DNA of 15,233 bases from 66-474 sp035547895 (GTDB taxonomy: Bacteria; Pseudomonadota; Gammaproteobacteria; Xanthomonadales; Rhodanobacteraceae), in the NCBI GenBank assembly GCA_035547895.1, contig DASZTT010000253.1:1-15233 (forward strand). Direction: 5' to 3'. The notes under the pieces are model-generated. The model saw only the letters and a program-made list of their open reading frames with translations. It was not told the DNA's origin and searched no databases. How positions within the stretch are numbered: position 1 is the first letter of the stretch; the number at the start of each line of letters is the position of its first letter. Shown here in pieces: positions 7,269 to 15,174 of this stretch. The translations under genes were made by a program, and so were the position numbers.

Positions 7269-8873
7269 TCATAAACCGGCGTCTCGAAGACGTGCCCGCA
7301 ACCGATCCAGCTTGTGGCCATAGCGATCCGCGCGTGCCGTATCCTTGCGCAGCGGGTGGCGCACCTGTGCGGCGCTGGGTGCGCTGAGCACCGTACGCTC
7401 GGTTTTATGAAAATCCACGCACGCCGGATCGAAAGCCAGGCCACAGAAATCCAGCAATCGCCGGATCGTCGGTTCCGGGTCGGCCACCAGCGTTTCGTAT
7501 TCCAGATCAAAAACGCGACCGGGGAATCGCGCCAGCCAGAAGCGCGTCAGGCGCACGAAGTCGATGCAGAAATCCGCCATGTCATCCAGGTCGCAGGCAA
7601 ACGCCGCCTCGTTGCCGAACCATTGCCGATAACACGCGAGGCAGGTTTCCAGCGGTGCACGCCGGCACACGATCACCCGCGCTCCGGGCAGCATCATCAA
7701 TGCGGCACCGGCGAGAACCCAATTGAGAAGATTCTTGTCGGTGAACCGCGGCTTGCGCCGCCGCCAACGCGCGGTGCGTTCGAGATAGCGTCGTCCAAGA
7801 CCTTGCCATTCAGCCGCTGATACATTCCGCACCCATAGCGGGAAGGTGCTTCCCCGGCGGTGTGATTCTGCTTCGATCAATTGAGGCAGATCCTTGAGTT
7901 CATTGGCTCCCTCCACTTCCGGATGCGAGGCGAGAATCTGCTCCAGCAAGGTCGAACCGGAACGCGGAATGCTCGCGATCAGGATGGCCTCGCGACCGAG
8001 CTCCATGTCCGGCGATTCCTGCGGCAAGTCGGCAAATACCCGCATGACCGCATCCACGCGCGCGCGCTCCCCTGCGGAATCCCATTTCCGTCGGGTGCGT
8101 TGCAGGGTATTGGCCTCATGCAGCACATCGAAAGCACGCGCGTAATCACCCCGGTCCTCAAGTGCCTTCGCCAGCGCGAATCCGAGCCAGATGCGCGACT
8201 CGGGTGCAAGTTCCGGCTGCGCCAAAGCAATTTCGATCGACGATACGTCCCCCGCGTCGAGGGCAACGGTTTTCAGGTTGGACAATGCATACCACGCCTC
8301 GGCGTGCCGGGGCTCCATTCGCAGCACCTCGCGAAGATCAGAAGCCGCCGCGTCGATGCGACCGAGGCTGGCCCATGCGCGTGCGAGCGCAAGCCGCGCA
8401 GGAATATGCGATGGCTCCAATGTCAGCGTGCGCTGCAACGCTTCGATCGCCTCTGCGGTGCGGACCTGCGGCTTGAGCGCCTCGGCGAGGTTGTACCAGG
8501 CGGACCCTGATTCCGGCGCAAGTTCACAGGCACGCCTCAGGTGCGAAATCGCCTCGTTCACCTCGCCAGCCTGGTACAGCGCAACCCCGAGTCCGATATG
8601 AAGATCGGCATCTTCGGGCAGCACTGCCAGTGCGCGCCTGAAATATTCAACGGCTTCGACATGATTGCCGCGATTTTGCGCCGCGATGGCCATCAGGCGC
8701 ACCCCTTCGGCACTGTCCGGTGCGAGTGACAACACGTTGGACAAGGTTCGCGCCGCGGACTCGGCATCGCCGCTCTGCAGTTCGCTTTGCGCACGCGCCA
8801 GCAACCGCGAAGCCACCGGCGAGAGCTCTTTCGCCAAGGCTGGGCCCGGAATAGAGGATTCGATATCCGTCAT
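7269..8873 (-). CDS. TPR-repeat sulfotransferase, paralogue 1
   Basis: The 534-residue cytoplasmic protein has no signal peptide. Residues about 24-260 are tandem tetratricopeptide repeats, a protein-binding solenoid. Residues about 295-534 form a PAPS-dependent sulfotransferase domain. The 5'-phosphosulfate loop is IPRSGSTLLEQIL (302-314), followed by SHPEVEGANEL (316-326). This is very like the PRSGTTL...HPEVRCGEET block of eukaryotic tyrosylprotein sulfotransferases, and Glu325 aligns with their proposed catalytic Glu. The 3'-phosphate region is VIVCRRAPLETCLACY (400-415); the usual RDP is RAP here. A conserved SAAQVRHPL tail motif follows (500-508). The TPR part suggests a protein or peptide substrate. 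ATG 8873 lacks a strong ribosome binding site; the only in-frame alternative is TTG 8936, which would add 21 basic residues. It is probably cotranscribed with ridA. Its closest relative in the window lies on the other side of the receptor gene. Confidence 0.9.
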   Translation of the reverse strand: MTDIESSIPGPALAKELSPVASRLLARAQSELQSGDAESAARTLSNVLSLAPDSAEGVRLMAIAAQNRGNHVEAVEYFRRALAVLPEDADLHIGLGVALYQAGEVNEAISHLRRACELAPESGSAWYNLAEALKPQVRTAEAIEALQRTLTLEPSHIPARLALARAWASLGRIDAAASDLREVLRMEPRHAEAWYALSNLKTVALDAGDVSSIEIALAQPELAPESRIWLGFALAKALEDRGDYARAFDVLHEANTLQRTRRKWDSAGERARVDAVMRVFADLPQESPDMELGREAILIASIPRSGSTLLEQILASHPEVEGANELKDLPQLIEAESHRRGSTFPLWVRNVSAAEWQGLGRRYLERTARWRRRKPRFTDKNLLNWVLAGAALMMLPGARVIVCRRAPLETCLACYRQWFGNEAAFACDLDDMADFCIDFVRLTRFWLARFPGRVFDLEYETLVADPEPTIRRLLDFCGLAFDPACVDFHKTERTVLSAPSAAQVRHPLRKDTARADRYGHKLDRLRARLRDAGL

Positions 8874-9062
8874 TTCAGCAGTGACGCCAGTTGCACTGGC
8901 AGCCGCGGTGGCCTTTCTTTTTTTGCATCGGCGCAAGCGGAATCCGGTTTCCTCGCCGTGTGCTTTGGAGTCCTAAGACGGCGCCCGGATACTGCTTCGC
9001 GACCTTGCGATGACGAGCAAAAGCAAACTTCAGGAGCTAAAGATTACAAGTTCGAATCCGCG

Positions 9063-9092
9063 TTAAAAAGCCGCCGGGCTTGAGCCCGGCGG
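9063..9092 (-). terminator. Intrinsic terminator of the TonB-dependent receptor gene
   Basis: On the minus strand a perfect 9-bp GC-rich stem (CCGCCGGGC with GCCCGGCGG, bases 9092-9071) around the loop TCAA is followed at once by CTTTTTAA (9070-9063). It begins 25 bases after the receptor stop at 9118. Stem, loop and T run all fit a strong Rho-independent terminator that separates the receptor transcript from the downstream sulfotransferase-ridA pair. Confidence 0.93.
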
Positions 9093-9117
9093 TTATCCGC
9101 TCCATTGGGTGCGACCT

Positions 9118-12100
9118 TTACCAATCGTACGCCACGGTGAACCTCACGGAACGCGGCGCCTGCCAGCCAAGCACGCGGTTATACGTCACGCGCGGAGTGT
9201 CCGTCGTGCCATAGCCCGAGGAGAATTGCAGCGGCGTCTGGTTGTTGAACACGTTGAATACGGCAAGCGTGAATCCAAGTTTGTTGTCCGCCCATTTGGG
9301 CTTGTACTGGACGCTCAAATCCAATTGATGCTCCCACGGCGTGTGCCCCGTGGAACCGGGAGGCGCGGGCTGGCCACCACACCAGTGATAGGCATTGCCG
9401 TAGCCCAACGGATCGTTCTCATCCGGTCCGTAGTGGCCCAGGCAGATCATGGGGTGACCGGAGGCGATGAATGCATTGGCACCCAGGATCCATTCTGGCG
9501 TCAGCGCATAGGCACCATAGATCTTCAACTGGTGCCGTTGGCTGTTGTATTGCTCGCCATACGACCATTCCATCAACTGCGCAAAATCCCACTGCTCGGT
9601 GATCGATACCGATGAACCACCCTGGCCGATGGTCGAATCCACCGGGCCTTCGGTGTTGCCGTAGTCCTTCGCGAACGTGTACATGATCTTGCCGAACCAC
9701 TTGCCGTCCCAGGGATGTTCCAGCGACAAATTGAGGGCGTAGTACTTGCGGATCGGCTTCTTTTCGAAACCCTGCTGGGCCATCGTGACGGTGACGGGAC
9801 TGAGGCCCCCGCTCGGATTGTGCACCAGGATCGTCTGGGTCTCACCCGGATTGATCAGCACTGCACCGAGCGTGTATGTGGTGCACGCATCCGGCGTCAG
9901 CCAGGACAACCCTTCCGAGAGGCCTGCCGCGCACACACTCTGCTGATCATCCCAGTCGTCCACGATCCGGCCCAATTTCTGATAGATGCCGGTGGCGTCA
10001 AATACCAGCGGAATGTCCCTGAAATGGAACAGCTTCTGCATCCCGAGCACGAAGTTGTCGGAATATTCCGCCTTGATGTTGGTCGCAGCGACGGTACGCG
10101 GGTCCAGCGTTTCGCCATACTCATTGTTGGCCGACACGCCATCGATCGGGTTCTCGGGAATCGGCGTCAGGCCGGTTGGCTCGCCGGTCAGGGGATCGAT
10201 GCCCGAATAGGTGTAGTACTGACCGGTGAACGTGGAAGCGCCGGCGCCGCGCAGGGCCACGCCTGCGGGCAGCGCGAGATAGTAACGGCCGGCGTTGCCG
10301 AACACTTTCATCGAAGAGTCGCCGAACACGTTCCAGCTGAAGCCGATGCGAGGCTGCCATTGCGGCTTGGTCAGACGAATGTAGGGCAATCCGATCGGGT
10401 TGTAGTTGGTGAACTGGTCGTTGCGGATGCCCAGGTTCAGCAGGAAATTGGGCGTAATTTGCCAGTTGTCCTCGATGTACTGGGCGCGTTGCGCCACCCG
10501 CACGCTGGCCTGGTTGATGAAGATGTTCTTGAAGACGTAGTAACCGCCGGCGCCGTCCGGATTGGAATCGGGAGGCCCGACGTACGGAGGGTCGTTGATG
10601 TTGTTGCAGCAGCCGCCGATGATCGGGGTTCCCGGATCACCAACGCCATAGATCCATTGATATCCCGGACCCGTCATGTCCGTGCCGTCGTCGATATCCT
10701 GGGTCGTGATGTTGTCGATGCCGAACTGGATGTCGTGAGTACCCCAGAGGTTCCAGGGCAATTTCCAGTCCAGGCTCAGCCGGTAATTCATGATGCTGCT
10801 GCGATGGCTCGGCCTCGCGATGTTCGAGTTGACCTGCACGTTCGAAATGCCGGTCGATCCCGGTGGCAGAAAGGCGGGATTCTGGTTGGATGATCCACTG
10901 ATGTTTGCCAGGTCCGCCGTCAGCCCCGGGAACAGGGGCTGCTGGGTGTAGTACTCACCGTGCGTCTTGCCGAACATCGCGTTCAAGGTCAGGCTGTCGG
11001 TGATGTAGGACGTGTAGTTGAACACCCATGTGCGGAAGGTGTTCTTGGTCGTCTGGGCCAGATTGGCAAAGCCACCTGTCTTCAGGGTGTCGTAATCGAA
11101 GTTGTAACCCGTGCCCCACGATTTGTAGGAATTTTGTGCACCGGTCAACGTCACGAAATTGCTGTCGTTGATGTTCCAGTTGAGCTTGGCGTAAAGCTTG
11201 GGAGAGTGCGTGGTGTAAAAGATGTTGTACGCGGCACCGGTATTGGGCGTGATGGAGTTGGAATGGGCATTGTCCTGTTCGAAACCCAGGAAGAAGAACA
11301 ACTTATCCTTGACGATCGGTCCACTGACATAGGCGTCGTAAATGGTCTCCGCTCCCGGTTGGCCTACCGGAATGCCGACTTCCGTTGCGTTCAAGGTGCC
11401 CGAACCGCCCTTGCGATACTGATAGAGCTGGCCGTAAGCCTCGCTCGGGTTTGACGCCAGGTCTCCGGTGTAGCGCGGATTGTTCCAATAGGAATTGACG
11501 GGACTGGCTTGCAGCGTGGCCGGTGCCCACGAAGCCTGGAAGCCGAAGTGCCACTCGTTGGAGCCGCTCTTGCCGATCTGATTGATCACGCCGCCGATGG
11601 ACCGGCCGTATTTGGCGCCATAGCCGGTGGTATAGGTCTGTTGCTGCTCGATCGCTCCATACGGCAAGCTGATGCCGCCCTGTCCGGTGATTTGATCCGT
11701 GGTGTTCATGCCATCAAAGTAATAGGCGTTCTCGGCAACCGAGGCACCGCCGAACACAAGCAATGACGTGCCCAGCGCGGTGGGATTGGCGCTTCCCAAG
11801 GCCGCACCACCTGGCGTCACCCCGGGCGCCAGCAAGGCGATGTTTTCGGCGCTGTGCTGCAACGGCAATTGCTGCAGTTGCCTGGCAGTGATCGTGGTGA
11901 CTTGATTGGTCGTGGTCACATCGATCGGCGGAATGGCATTGGCCGTGACATTGACCGTGGACAGCGTTTGCGTCGCAGCCGCCGTCGAAGTGAAATCCAC
12001 CGCCACTGCACCCGCCGCCACCGGACTCACTTGCGTTCGCGTCTGGACGACCTTGCCGTCCTGCAACAGCGACACGGTATAGGTACCCACCGGCAACGTA

Positions 12101-12333
12101 ATCGAATACCGGCCTGACGGACCGACACTGATGGTGCGATTGAACCCGGCCCCGCCGGTAATCTGGATGGTTTCGTTGGCAGCTACCGGAACGGTGCCGT
12201 AGATGGTGCCCGTGGTGGCCTGCGCGAACGCACCACCCGCGAAACCCAGTGCGACACTTCCCCCGATTGCCAAAGCCAGCGCTTTGCGCTGGAAGATACG
12301 ATTGCGCGAAGCGCGCCGAGAATTGACTTTCAT
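9118..12333 (-). CDS. Oar-like TonB-dependent outer-membrane receptor with N-terminal carboxypeptidase-regulatory-like domain
   Basis: The 1071-residue outer-membrane protein has a signal peptide at 1-37 (basic start, cut after GGAFA). Next comes an Ig-like domain of the CarboxypepD_reg type (about 41-115: TIYGTV, then GPSGRYSITLPVGTYTV), a possible TonB box LSTVNVTA (124-131), and a plug (about 140-265) with YYFDGMNTTD and GYGAKYGRSIGGVIN. The rest is a 22-strand-type barrel ending in RSVRFTVAYDW, with the aromatic last residue needed for BAM assembly. Oar-type receptors have been linked to protein or large-substrate transport; the ligand here is unknown. Cysteines occur in three close sets (GGCCNN; VCAAG/DACTT; MICLG/HWCGG) likely on surface loops. 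The start at 12333 has GGGGAG about ten bases upstream. It is bracketed by paralogous sulfotransferase genes on the same strand and ends at a strong terminator. Confidence 0.93.
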   Translation of the reverse strand: MKVNSRRASRNRIFQRKALALAIGGSVALGFAGGAFAQATTGTIYGTVPVAANETIQITGGAGFNRTISVGPSGRYSITLPVGTYTVSLLQDGKVVQTRTQVSPVAAGAVAVDFTSTAAATQTLSTVNVTANAIPPIDVTTTNQVTTITARQLQQLPLQHSAENIALLAPGVTPGGAALGSANPTALGTSLLVFGGASVAENAYYFDGMNTTDQITGQGGISLPYGAIEQQQTYTTGYGAKYGRSIGGVINQIGKSGSNEWHFGFQASWAPATLQASPVNSYWNNPRYTGDLASNPSEAYGQLYQYRKGGSGTLNATEVGIPVGQPGAETIYDAYVSGPIVKDKLFFFLGFEQDNAHSNSITPNTGAAYNIFYTTHSPKLYAKLNWNINDSNFVTLTGAQNSYKSWGTGYNFDYDTLKTGGFANLAQTTKNTFRTWVFNYTSYITDSLTLNAMFGKTHGEYYTQQPLFPGLTADLANISGSSNQNPAFLPPGSTGISNVQVNSNIARPSHRSSIMNYRLSLDWKLPWNLWGTHDIQFGIDNITTQDIDDGTDMTGPGYQWIYGVGDPGTPIIGGCCNNINDPPYVGPPDSNPDGAGGYYVFKNIFINQASVRVAQRAQYIEDNWQITPNFLLNLGIRNDQFTNYNPIGLPYIRLTKPQWQPRIGFSWNVFGDSSMKVFGNAGRYYLALPAGVALRGAGASTFTGQYYTYSGIDPLTGEPTGLTPIPENPIDGVSANNEYGETLDPRTVAATNIKAEYSDNFVLGMQKLFHFRDIPLVFDATGIYQKLGRIVDDWDDQQSVCAAGLSEGLSWLTPDACTTYTLGAVLINPGETQTILVHNPSGGLSPVTVTMAQQGFEKKPIRKYYALNLSLEHPWDGKWFGKIMYTFAKDYGNTEGPVDSTIGQGGSSVSITEQWDFAQLMEWSYGEQYNSQRHQLKIYGAYALTPEWILGANAFIASGHPMICLGHYGPDENDPLGYGNAYHWCGGQPAPPGSTGHTPWEHQLDLSVQYKPKWADNKLGFTLAVFNVFNNQTPLQFSSGYGTTDTPRVTYNRVLGWQAPRSVRFTVAYDW

Positions 12334-12577
12334 GCGACGTGTACTCCCCGGATGGGCAACACACGGCGCGATCGAGGCTCCGTCTCTCCCCAAGGCAGAC
12401 ACACGACCGCACCCTGAGACGTCTAGGCGGCCACGGGTCGTCAGACGCGGTCTGTGCTGTCCCTCGTAACAACACAACGGGGACCGTAACTCCAAATTAA
12501 TGGAAGTGCAAGCAAGGATTCACGAGAAGTTCAGCAAAAGAACATGAATGATCGAATTTCCGGCATGCGACTCGGCT
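12334..12577 (-). promoter_or_regulatory. Promoter and long leader region of the TonB-dependent receptor gene
   Basis: This 244-bp gap between the upstream sulfotransferase stop and the receptor start has an AT-richer half (about 12490-12560) that stands out from its GC-rich surroundings. On the minus strand TTGCAC (12511-12506), a 17-base spacer and TACGGT form a weak promoter-like pair, which would leave a leader of roughly 150 nt. A small hairpin, CAGAC/GTCTG, lies in that leader. I see no small peptide gene and no intrinsic terminator for the upstream sulfotransferase here. Confidence 0.35.
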
Positions 12578-14161
12578 TCACGCTTCCGCCGCCAGGCCTG
12601 CATCACGCAATCGCCGGCGCAGGCCATCCAGCAAATTGCCGTAGTTCAATGAACGCAAGGTGCCCCGCTGCAGCGGTTGCCGCACCTGCGCCGCGCTGGC
12701 CGCGCTGACGATCGTGCGCCTGGTCTGGTGAAAGTCCAGGCAGGCCGGATCAAAAGGCAAGCCGCAGAAATCCAGCAGCCGCCGGATCACCCCTTCCGGA
12801 TCGGCCAGCAGCGCTTCGTATTCCAGGTCGAACACGCGATCGGGAAAGCGTTGCAACCAGAACCGGCTCAGGCGGACGAAGTCGACGCAATAGTCCGCCA
12901 TGTCGTCGAGGTCATAACTGAACTCGCTTCCGATGGCGAACCACTGCCGATAGCACGCCAGACAGGTTTCCAGCGGATCGCGTCGCACGATCACCGCCCG
13001 CGCCGCAGGAAGCATGGCCAACGCCGCGCCGACATGCTTCCACGTCAGCAGGTTCTTGTCGGCGAAGCGCGGCTTGTGTTCGCGCCAGCGCGCCGTGCGC
13101 GCGAGATACTCCGTTCCCAGCCGGCTCCAGTCCGCGGGTGTCGCTTCCCGCATCCAGTCTATCCAGGGCCGATTGCGTCGCGTCGACTCGGCATCCAGCA
13201 CGTGCGGCAAGTCGGTGATTTCATTGGCGCCTTCCACCTCGGGATGCGAGGCGAGGATCTGTTCCACCAGCGTCGAACCCGAGCGCGGGATGCTCGCGAT
13301 GAAAATCACCTCGCTGCCCCGCCGCGGATCGACGGGCGCCGGCAACGCTGCCGCGAAAGCCGCCTCGATGGCGCCGATCCCCGCGCGGTGTTCCGCCGCG
13401 TTCCAGCGCAGGCGTCGGCGCTGCATCCGGTTCGCGCGCCGCAACACCTCGAATGACGCCGCGTAATCGCCCTGGTCCTCCAGCGCGCGCGCCAGCACGA
13501 AGCCGAACAGCACGCGCGCTTCCGGGGATGCGCCGGCCTGTTCGAACTGCGCCCGCAAGGCATCCACATCATCGGGAGACAGTGGAATGACCTTCAGGTT
13601 GGCCAGTGCGAACCACGCATGGGCATCACCCGGATGCGCCTTCAACACCCGCCGCAACTCGGCGGCCGCCGCATCGACCTCGCCGATGCTGGCCAGGGCA
13701 TCGGCAAGCGTCAGTCGCGCAGAGACGTGCGATGGATCCAGTTGCAGGGCGCGTCGCAGCGCCTCGATCGCTTCGTCGGTGCGTACCTGCAATTTCAGCG
13801 CGCGTCCGAGATTGAACCAGCCACTCGCGACATCCGGCTGAAGCTCGCAAGCGCGACGCAACGAGGCAATCGCACCCGCGATGTCTTCCCGCTCGAATAG
13901 TGAAATCCCGAGACCCGCGTGGAGGCGTGCATCCCGTGGTTGCGTCCGGAGCGCCTTGCGAAAATATTCCACCGCACGTTCGTGGCGGCCCTGCATTTGT
14001 GCCGCGATCGCGGCCATGCCCAGCGCTGGCGCGCAATCGGGCGCCTGTGCCAGCACCAAGGCCAAGGTGGCCGCGGCCGCATCGAATTGCCTGCGCGCGA
14101 GCTCTCCCTGCGCTTGTTGCAGCAGGTCCAGGACTCTCGGCGGCAACGGTTGGACGTTCAC
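12578..14161 (-). CDS. TPR-repeat sulfotransferase, paralogue 2
   Basis: The 527-residue cytoplasmic protein has the same architecture as the sulfotransferase downstream of the receptor. TPRs run from about 13 to 250, including AVEYFRKAL and EAIEALRRAL helices. The PAPS-dependent sulfotransferase domain spans about 285-527. The 5'-phosphosulfate loop is IPRSGSTLVEQIL (291-303), followed by SHPEVEGANEI with Glu314 at the putative catalytic position. The 3'-phosphate motif is VIVRRDPLETCLACY (390-404), with the RDP intact. The tail motif SAAQVRQPL is kept (489-497). The two paralogues share long identical stretches across both domains and clearly arose by duplication. The protein starts with GTG at 14161, without a clear ribosome binding site; no better in-frame start is seen. 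A 9-codon frame upstream ends with TGA overlapping this GTG. It lies 79 bp downstream of the beta-lactamase stop, with a hairpin between. Confidence 0.9.
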   Translation of the reverse strand: MNVQPLPPRVLDLLQQAQGELARRQFDAAAATLALVLAQAPDCAPALGMAAIAAQMQGRHERAVEYFRKALRTQPRDARLHAGLGISLFEREDIAGAIASLRRACELQPDVASGWFNLGRALKLQVRTDEAIEALRRALQLDPSHVSARLTLADALASIGEVDAAAAELRRVLKAHPGDAHAWFALANLKVIPLSPDDVDALRAQFEQAGASPEARVLFGFVLARALEDQGDYAASFEVLRRANRMQRRRLRWNAAEHRAGIGAIEAAFAAALPAPVDPRRGSEVIFIASIPRSGSTLVEQILASHPEVEGANEITDLPHVLDAESTRRNRPWIDWMREATPADWSRLGTEYLARTARWREHKPRFADKNLLTWKHVGAALAMLPAARAVIVRRDPLETCLACYRQWFAIGSEFSYDLDDMADYCVDFVRLSRFWLQRFPDRVFDLEYEALLADPEGVIRRLLDFCGLPFDPACLDFHQTRRTIVSAASAAQVRQPLQRGTLRSLNYGNLLDGLRRRLRDAGLAAEA

Positions 14162-14214
14162 GGTGCGCGGAAGCCGAACGGGCGCATGGGCGCAAAGCGT
14201 ACACCCGTGTCGTC

Positions 14215-14239
14215 GGTGCCGCCGCGCAGCGGCGGCGCC
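14215..14239 (-). terminator. GC-rich hairpin just after the beta-lactamase stop
   Basis: GCCGCCGC (14218-14225) pairs with GCGGCGGC (14229-14236) around a three-base loop, and the stem extends to 11 pairs (14215-14239) with one G-T wobble. It begins one base after the beta-lactamase stop in the direction of transcription. No T run follows, so it may slow polymerase, protect the 3' end or mark a Rho-dependent end rather than act as a full intrinsic terminator. Read-through into the sulfotransferase is possible. Confidence 0.5.
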
Positions 14240-14240
14240 A

Positions 14241-15113
14241 TCACGCGAGCGCGGCGACGATGCGCCCGACTTCCGCGAGCACGGCCTTGCGGGTGGCGGG
14301 GCCCGTGGTGTTATTCATGTAGTACGCGGCCACCAGGATCGGTTTGCGACCCGGCGGCCAGACGATCGCGATGTCGTTGTTTGCGCCGGCATTGTTTCCG
14401 TCCCACTCGCCCGTCTTGTCGCCGATTCGCCAGCCCCTGGGCATTCCCGCGCGCAAGGATTGCAGTCCCGTTTGGCAAGCGACCAGCCAGCGTATCAACA
14501 GCTCGCGCGACGGCCGCGACAGCCGATCGCCCAGCAGCACTTGCCGCATGTCCTCGAGCATCGACTTTGGCGTCGTCATGTCGATGGGATTCAACGCGGG
14601 CTCGTAGCGATCCAGCAGCGTGGACTGATCGCCCAGGCTGCGCGCGTACGCGGTGACCGCTTGCGGGCCGCCGACTTCCTTCAGCAAAAGGTTGGCGGCG
14701 GTGTTGTCGCTCCAGGTGACTGCCGCCTCGCACAATGCCGCGATCGTCATGCCGGGCGGCCCAACGTGCTGTTTCGCGATCGGCGCGTAATCGAGCAGCA
14801 CGTGCTTGTCGAACACGATCCGGCGATCGAGCTTTTCCTGGCCGTGATCCGCACGCTGCAGCACGGCCGCCGCCAGCAGCAGCTTGAAGGTGCTGCACAT
14901 CAGGAAGCGTTCGTCGTCGCGATAGCCTTCGGGGCGCCCGTTGCGGGTATCGAGGATCGCAACGCCGAGCCGGCCGCCGGACCGGCGTTCCAGCATCGCG
15001 AGCTTCGCCCCTGCACCATCGAGTGCCGGCCGGGCCACGGCAGGCACAAGCCGTGCCGCCGCGACCGCCACTCCACCCAGGGCCATCCCCTTCAGCACGT
15101 CGCGACGCCGCAT
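14241..15113 (-). CDS. bla: Tat-exported class A (serine) beta-lactamase, L2-like
   Basis: The 290-residue periplasmic enzyme hydrolyses beta-lactams through an acyl-serine intermediate. Class A motifs are complete: CSTFK with Ser74/Lys77 (Ambler 70/73), SDN at 135-137 (130-132), EPALN with Glu171 (166), and DKTG with Lys233 (234). The closest family known to me is Stenotrophomonas L2, with a shared RLGVxxLDT, DERFxMCSTFK and SDNTAANLL. The N-terminus RRRDVLKG plus a hydrophobic segment is a twin-arginine signal, as in L2. Cys73 precedes the nucleophile (Ambler 69), but its partner at 238 is absent. After KTG comes Glu236 (Ambler 237) instead of the usual Ser/Thr, followed by WDGNNAGANND, which may alter substrate range. 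ATG 15113 is chosen because of the Tat motif and GGGAGA just upstream; the frame stays open to the window edge. No AmpR-type regulator is visible, but one could lie beyond 15233. Confidence 0.92.
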   Translation of the reverse strand: MRRRDVLKGMALGGVAVAAARLVPAVARPALDGAGAKLAMLERRSGGRLGVAILDTRNGRPEGYRDDERFLMCSTFKLLLAAAVLQRADHGQEKLDRRIVFDKHVLLDYAPIAKQHVGPPGMTIAALCEAAVTWSDNTAANLLLKEVGGPQAVTAYARSLGDQSTLLDRYEPALNPIDMTTPKSMLEDMRQVLLGDRLSRPSRELLIRWLVACQTGLQSLRAGMPRGWRIGDKTGEWDGNNAGANNDIAIVWPPGRKPILVAAYYMNNTTGPATRKAVLAEVGRIVAALA

Positions 15114-15174
15114 GCGCTTTTCTCCCGTGGACCGATGCGGCAGCGTACGCGGGCGGATCGGCGCTGCCAACCTT

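Noticed and set aside
7247..7510. Upstream extension of the RidA frame into the sulfotransferase gene
   Set aside because: The overlap is antiphase to conserved sulfotransferase sequence; AGGAG and the family N-terminus fit ATG 7246.
9041..9062. TTCGAATCC string resembling a tRNA T-arm, which might mark a tRNA remnant or attachment site
   Set aside because: The bases on either side (ACAAG and CCGCG) do not pair to form a T-stem, and no acceptor, D or anticodon arms are found upstream.
12334..12577. Small peptide substrate gene for the sulfotransferases, of the RaxX kind, in the gaps around the receptor
   Set aside because: Neither this gap nor 8874-9117 shows a short frame with both a start, a ribosome binding site and a tyrosine in an acidic context.
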